Source: Gallionella sp.
Lineage (GTDB): Bacteria > Pseudomonadota > Gammaproteobacteria > Burkholderiales > Gallionellaceae
Direction of reading: 5' to 3'
DNA length: 39,404 nucleotides
Assembly (NCBI GenBank): GCA_030645535.1
Contig: JAUSNM010000001.1
Span: 1-39,404 of the forward strand
Below the pieces are notes generated by a model. The model was not told the origin of the DNA, ran no database searches, and saw nothing but the letters and a program-made list of their open reading frames with translations. Made by a program: the position numbers and the translations under genes. Position 1 is the first letter of the stretch, and the number at the start of each line of letters is the position of its first letter. Positions 37,877 to 39,404 of the stretch are shown here, piece after piece.

Positions 37877-38520
37877 TAGGCACCTGCCTTCACTGCGGGA
37901 CGCACGATAATTTTGCTGTTTGTGCAACCAGGAACGGCGCCCTTAACCAGCAACAATTGACGCGCTACATCAACACGCACGATTTGTAGATTTTGAACGG
38001 TGCGCTGCTCATCACCGAGATGACCCGTCATACGCTTACCTGGAAATACACGACCAGGATCTTGCGCCATACCGATAGAACCTGGTACGTTATGTGACTT
38101 CGAGTTACCGTGAGATGCGCGACCAGATTTGAAATGGTGACGCTTGATCGTTCCGGCGTAACCCTTACCTTTTGTGGTACCGGTTACATCAACGAGTTGA
38201 CCAACCTGGAAAATCTCAACACTGACTGTAGAGCCAAGCGCAAGACCATCTAATTGTTCTGGCGTTACTGTAAATTCTTTCAGTGCACTTCCGGCTTCCA
38301 CACCCGCTTTCGCGTAGTGTCCCGCAGCAGCTTTGCTGACGCGAGTGGCACGACGAACACCATGTGCCAATTGCACAGCAGTGTAGCCATCGATACCAAC
38401 GGATTTAACCTGAGTAACACGATTATTGGACACTTCCAGCACAGTTACCGGCAACGATGATCCGTCTTCAGTAAATACGCGGGTCATGCCAATCTTGCGA
38501 CCGACAAGTCCTAAGCTCAT
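37876..38520 (-). CDS. rplC: Ribosomal protein L3
   Basis: A 214-residue protein starting [20 protein letters not shown], with [56 protein letters not shown]. The Gln in GMAQDPG is the residue methylated by PrmB in other bacteria. It starts 50S assembly. Unusually, 131 bases separate it from rpsJ; that gap holds a hairpin and a heptad island. Confidence 0.98.
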   Translation of the reverse strand: MSLGLVGRKIGMTRVFTEDGSSLPVTVLEVSNNRVTQVKSVGIDGYTAVQLAHGVRRATRVSKAAAGHYAKAGVEAGSALKEFTVTPEQLDGLALGSTVSVEIFQVGQLVDVTGTTKGKGYAGTIKRHHFKSGRASHGNSKSHNVPGSIGMAQDPGRVFPGKRMTGHLGDEQRTVQNLQIVRVDVARQLLLVKGAVPGCTNSKIIVRPAVKAGA

Positions 38521-38541
38521 TTTAATTTCCTCTTGTTAAGG

Positions 38542-38563
38542 GGCAGACTACAATTGGTCTGCC
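38542..38563 (-). other. Hairpin just ahead of the rplC ribosome site
   Basis: On the minus strand GGCAGAC (38563-38557) and GTCTGCC (38548-38542) form a perfect 7-bp stem with an 8-base loop. It ends about 11 bases before the AGAGGA of rplC. It could modulate rplC translation or be a processing site inside the S10 transcript. Confidence 0.55.
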
Positions 38564-38584
38564 GATTATTTTTACTACATGAAA

Positions 38585-38646
38585 CCGAGCTTGTAGCCCG
38601 TAGCGTATAGCCTTTTGCATTAGCTACCAGCCACTCGCCACCAGCT
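38585..38646. repeat. Heptad-periodic island 3, inside the S10 operon
   Basis: Every GC dinucleotide in this stretch falls in a near-perfect 7-base register: 38589, 38596, 38603, 38610, 38617, then 38623 (6-base step), 38630, 38637, 38644. In heptamers the plus strand reads CTTGTAG, CCCGTAG, CGTATAG, CCTTTTG, CATTAGC, TACCAGC, CACTCGC, CACCAGC. The first half (xxxGTAG) and second half (TAGC/CAGC) act as loosely inverted arms. It lies between rpsJ and rplC, which are normally close together. Confidence 0.75.
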
Positions 38647-38651
38647 TTTTC

Positions 38652-38963
38652 TTACTGCAACTTAATCTCGACGTCAACACCAGCCGGCAAATCAAGCTTC
38701 ATCAATGCATCAACTGTTTTATCAGTCGGATCAACGATGTCCATCAAACGCAGGTGGGTACGAATTTCGAATTGATCACGCGAAGTCTTATTCACGTGAG
38801 GTGAACGCAGAACGTCAAAACGCTCAATTTTAGTAGGCAACGGCACCGGGCCATTAACTACCGCGCCAGTGCGCTTAGCGGTCTCAACAATACGAGCAGC
38901 AGATTGATCTATCAAACGATAATCAAACGCTTTCAGGCGAATGCGAATTTTTTGACTTTGCAT
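38652..38963 (-). CDS. rpsJ: Ribosomal protein S10 / NusE
   Basis: A 103-residue protein starting [21 protein letters not shown], with [41 protein letters not shown] and the end [13 protein letters not shown]10 sits in the 30S head and, with NusB, binds boxA RNA in rRNA antitermination, and it also bridges NusG to the ribosome. It is the first gene of the S10 operon, with a promoter, hairpins and a boxA-like site ahead of it. Confidence 0.98.
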   Translation of the reverse strand: MQSQKIRIRLKAFDYRLIDQSAARIVETAKRTGAVVNGPVPLPTKIERFDVLRSPHVNKTSRDQFEIRTHLRLMDIVDPTDKTVDALMKLDLPAGVDVEIKLQ

Positions 38964-38982
38964 AAATTTTCTCTTACTTATT

Positions 38983-38995
38983 GCGGCAATGCCGC
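38983..38995 (-). other. Short hairpin at the rpsJ translation start region
   Basis: GCGGC (38995-38991 on the minus strand) and GCCGC (38987-38983) flank a 3-base loop. The stem ends about 19 bases ahead of the rpsJ ATG, directly after the boxA-like element, so folding could affect ribosome loading. Confidence 0.45.
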
Positions 38996-38996
38996 T

Positions 38997-39008
38997 AATT
39001 AAAGAACA
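38997..39008 (-). promoter_or_regulatory. boxA-like element in the S10 operon leader
   Basis: On the minus strand TGTTCTTTAATT matches the rRNA-operon boxA consensus TGCTCTTTAACA at 9 of 12 positions, including the whole TCTTTAA core. It follows a 10-bp hairpin by two bases, the same hairpin-then-box layout seen in antitermination leaders. The first gene downstream encodes S10/NusE, the protein that binds boxA with NusB. Confidence 0.5.
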
Positions 39009-39010
39009 AA

Positions 39011-39034
39011 CTCACGTGAAATAATTCACGCGAG
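39011..39034 (-). promoter_or_regulatory. 10-bp hairpin at the start of the S10 leader
   Basis: On the minus strand CTCGCGTGAA (39034-39025), loop TTAT, TTCACGTGAG (39020-39011). One pair is G-U in the minus-strand RNA but A-C on the other strand, which supports a role in the RNA of this direction. It starts within a few bases of the predicted transcript start. Confidence 0.6.
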
Positions 39035-39041
39035 GGGGCGC

Positions 39042-39070
39042 ATTGTATTCGTACTGAACAAAACATGCAA
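39042..39070 (-). promoter_or_regulatory. Sigma70 promoter of the S10 operon
   Basis: On the minus strand TTGCAT (39070-39065), exactly 17 bases, then TACAAT (39047-39042). Predicted start near 39035, giving a leader of about 72 bases before rpsJ. It lies directly downstream of heptad island 4. Confidence 0.75.
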
Positions 39071-39085
39071 CCGATAAATAGGAAA

Positions 39086-39150
39086 GAGGATCGAGGATCG
39101 TGAACCGAGCAGATAAACCACTCGATCCCCAATCCTCAATCCTGAATCCT
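39086..39150. repeat. Heptad-periodic intergenic island 4 (AGGATNG type, inverted arms)
   Basis: Arm 1 reads GAGGATC, GAGGATC, GTGAACC (39086-39106). Arm 2 reads CGATCCC, CAATCCT, CAATCCT, GAATCCT (39123-39150), the inverse of AGGATTC, AGGATTG, AGGATTG, GGGATCG. The arms can pair as two 6-bp stems with an internal loop. It fills the space between tuf and the S10 promoter. The arm 2 units resemble heptamer repeats known from some cyanobacteria. Confidence 0.8.
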
Positions 39151-39154
39151 GCTA

Positions 39155-39404
39155 TTACTCGATAACTTTTGCAACCACACCCGCACCAACGGTACGACCA
39201 CCTTCGCGAATCGCGAAACGCAGACCTTCTTCCATGGCGATCGGGTTGATCAGGTTAACAGTGATGCTGACGTTATCGCCTGGCATAACCATTTCTGTAC
39301 CCGCTGGCAATTCAACTGCGCCAGTTACGTCAGTAGTACGGAAGTAGAACTGAGGACGGTAACCCTGGAAGAACGGAGTATGACGACCACCTTCATCTTT
39401 GCCC
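39155..39404 (-). CDS. tuf: Elongation factor Tu, C-terminal part (partial)
   Basis: The last 82 codons of EF-Tu, ending at TAA 39157-39155. The frame includes [22 protein letters not shown], the beta-barrel domain 3 that binds tRNA and EF-Ts, and ends in [17 protein letters not shown]. The VIE ending is usual in betaproteobacteria. EF-Tu brings aminoacyl-tRNA to the ribosome. Its place directly upstream of rpsJ is the classical str-S10 junction; heptad island 4 follows it and no intrinsic terminator is obvious. Confidence 0.97.
   Translation of the reverse strand, partial: GKDEGGRHTPFFQGYRPQFYFRTTDVTGAVELPAGTEMVMPGDNVSITVNLINPIAMEEGLRFAIREGGRTVGAGVVAKVIE

Overview
The window is a piece of a betaproteobacterial chromosome, most likely from the order Nitrosomonadales (Gallionellaceae-like). 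That placement is an inference. It rests on the rnf-nth-DUF1841 order, the S10-spc-alpha ribosomal block preceded by an EF-Tu gene ending in VIE, the zinc-binding L36 and zinc-free 101-residue S14, and the general protein style. No 16S gene is present to settle it.

Layout. 1-2525 (+): the end of an rnf electron-transport operon (rnfD end, rnfG, rnfE), then nth and a DUF1841 gene, all overlapping. 2596-3090 (-): a degenerate GGDEF-domain protein. 3343-5967 (-): miaB-ybeY-corC, a tRNA/rRNA maturation operon that lacks the usual phoH/ybeZ. 6154-6576 (+): two tandem paralogous 31-residue membrane peptides with a strong terminator. 6692-10508 (+): potABCD polyamine ABC importer. 10534-19492 (-): a nine-gene proteostasis operon. 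In transcription order it encodes an acidic 50-residue protein, Hsp20, GroEL without GroES, a BCAM0308-family zinc-ribbon protein, a tiny lipoprotein, a monohaem cytochrome c, a DnaK-type Hsp70, a LonB/YcbZ-type protease and DnaJ. A nested inverted repeat lies upstream. 19853-24903 (-): tRNA-Met(CAT), a SPOR protein, coaX, birA, ychF and cysK. 25101-39404 (-): rplQ back through rpsJ (alpha, spc and S10 operons) and the 3' end of tuf.

The chaperone operon looks like an accessory quality-control module. It provides holdase (Hsp20), foldases (GroEL, DnaK/DnaJ) and an ATP-dependent protease, and it carries envelope/redox genes in the middle. The housekeeping co-chaperones GroES and GrpE are absent, so they would have to come from elsewhere in the genome. 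The ribosomal block has readable promoters at the three classical operon boundaries: ahead of rpsJ, rplN and rpsM. The S10 leader carries a 10-bp hairpin followed by a boxA-like element just ahead of rpsJ, whose product S10 is NusE, the boxA-binding factor.

The most unusual structural signal is a set of four short intergenic islands (22387-22548, 24924-25021, 38585-38646, 39086-39150). Each is built from degenerate heptamers in exact or near-exact 7-bp register and arranged as inverted arms, with a different heptamer consensus in each. One sits inside the S10 operon. Other points of interest are a dnaJ with no canonical start codon in its conserved N-terminus and three short genes not previously delimited as ORFs of usable length (31+31, 43 and 50 residues).
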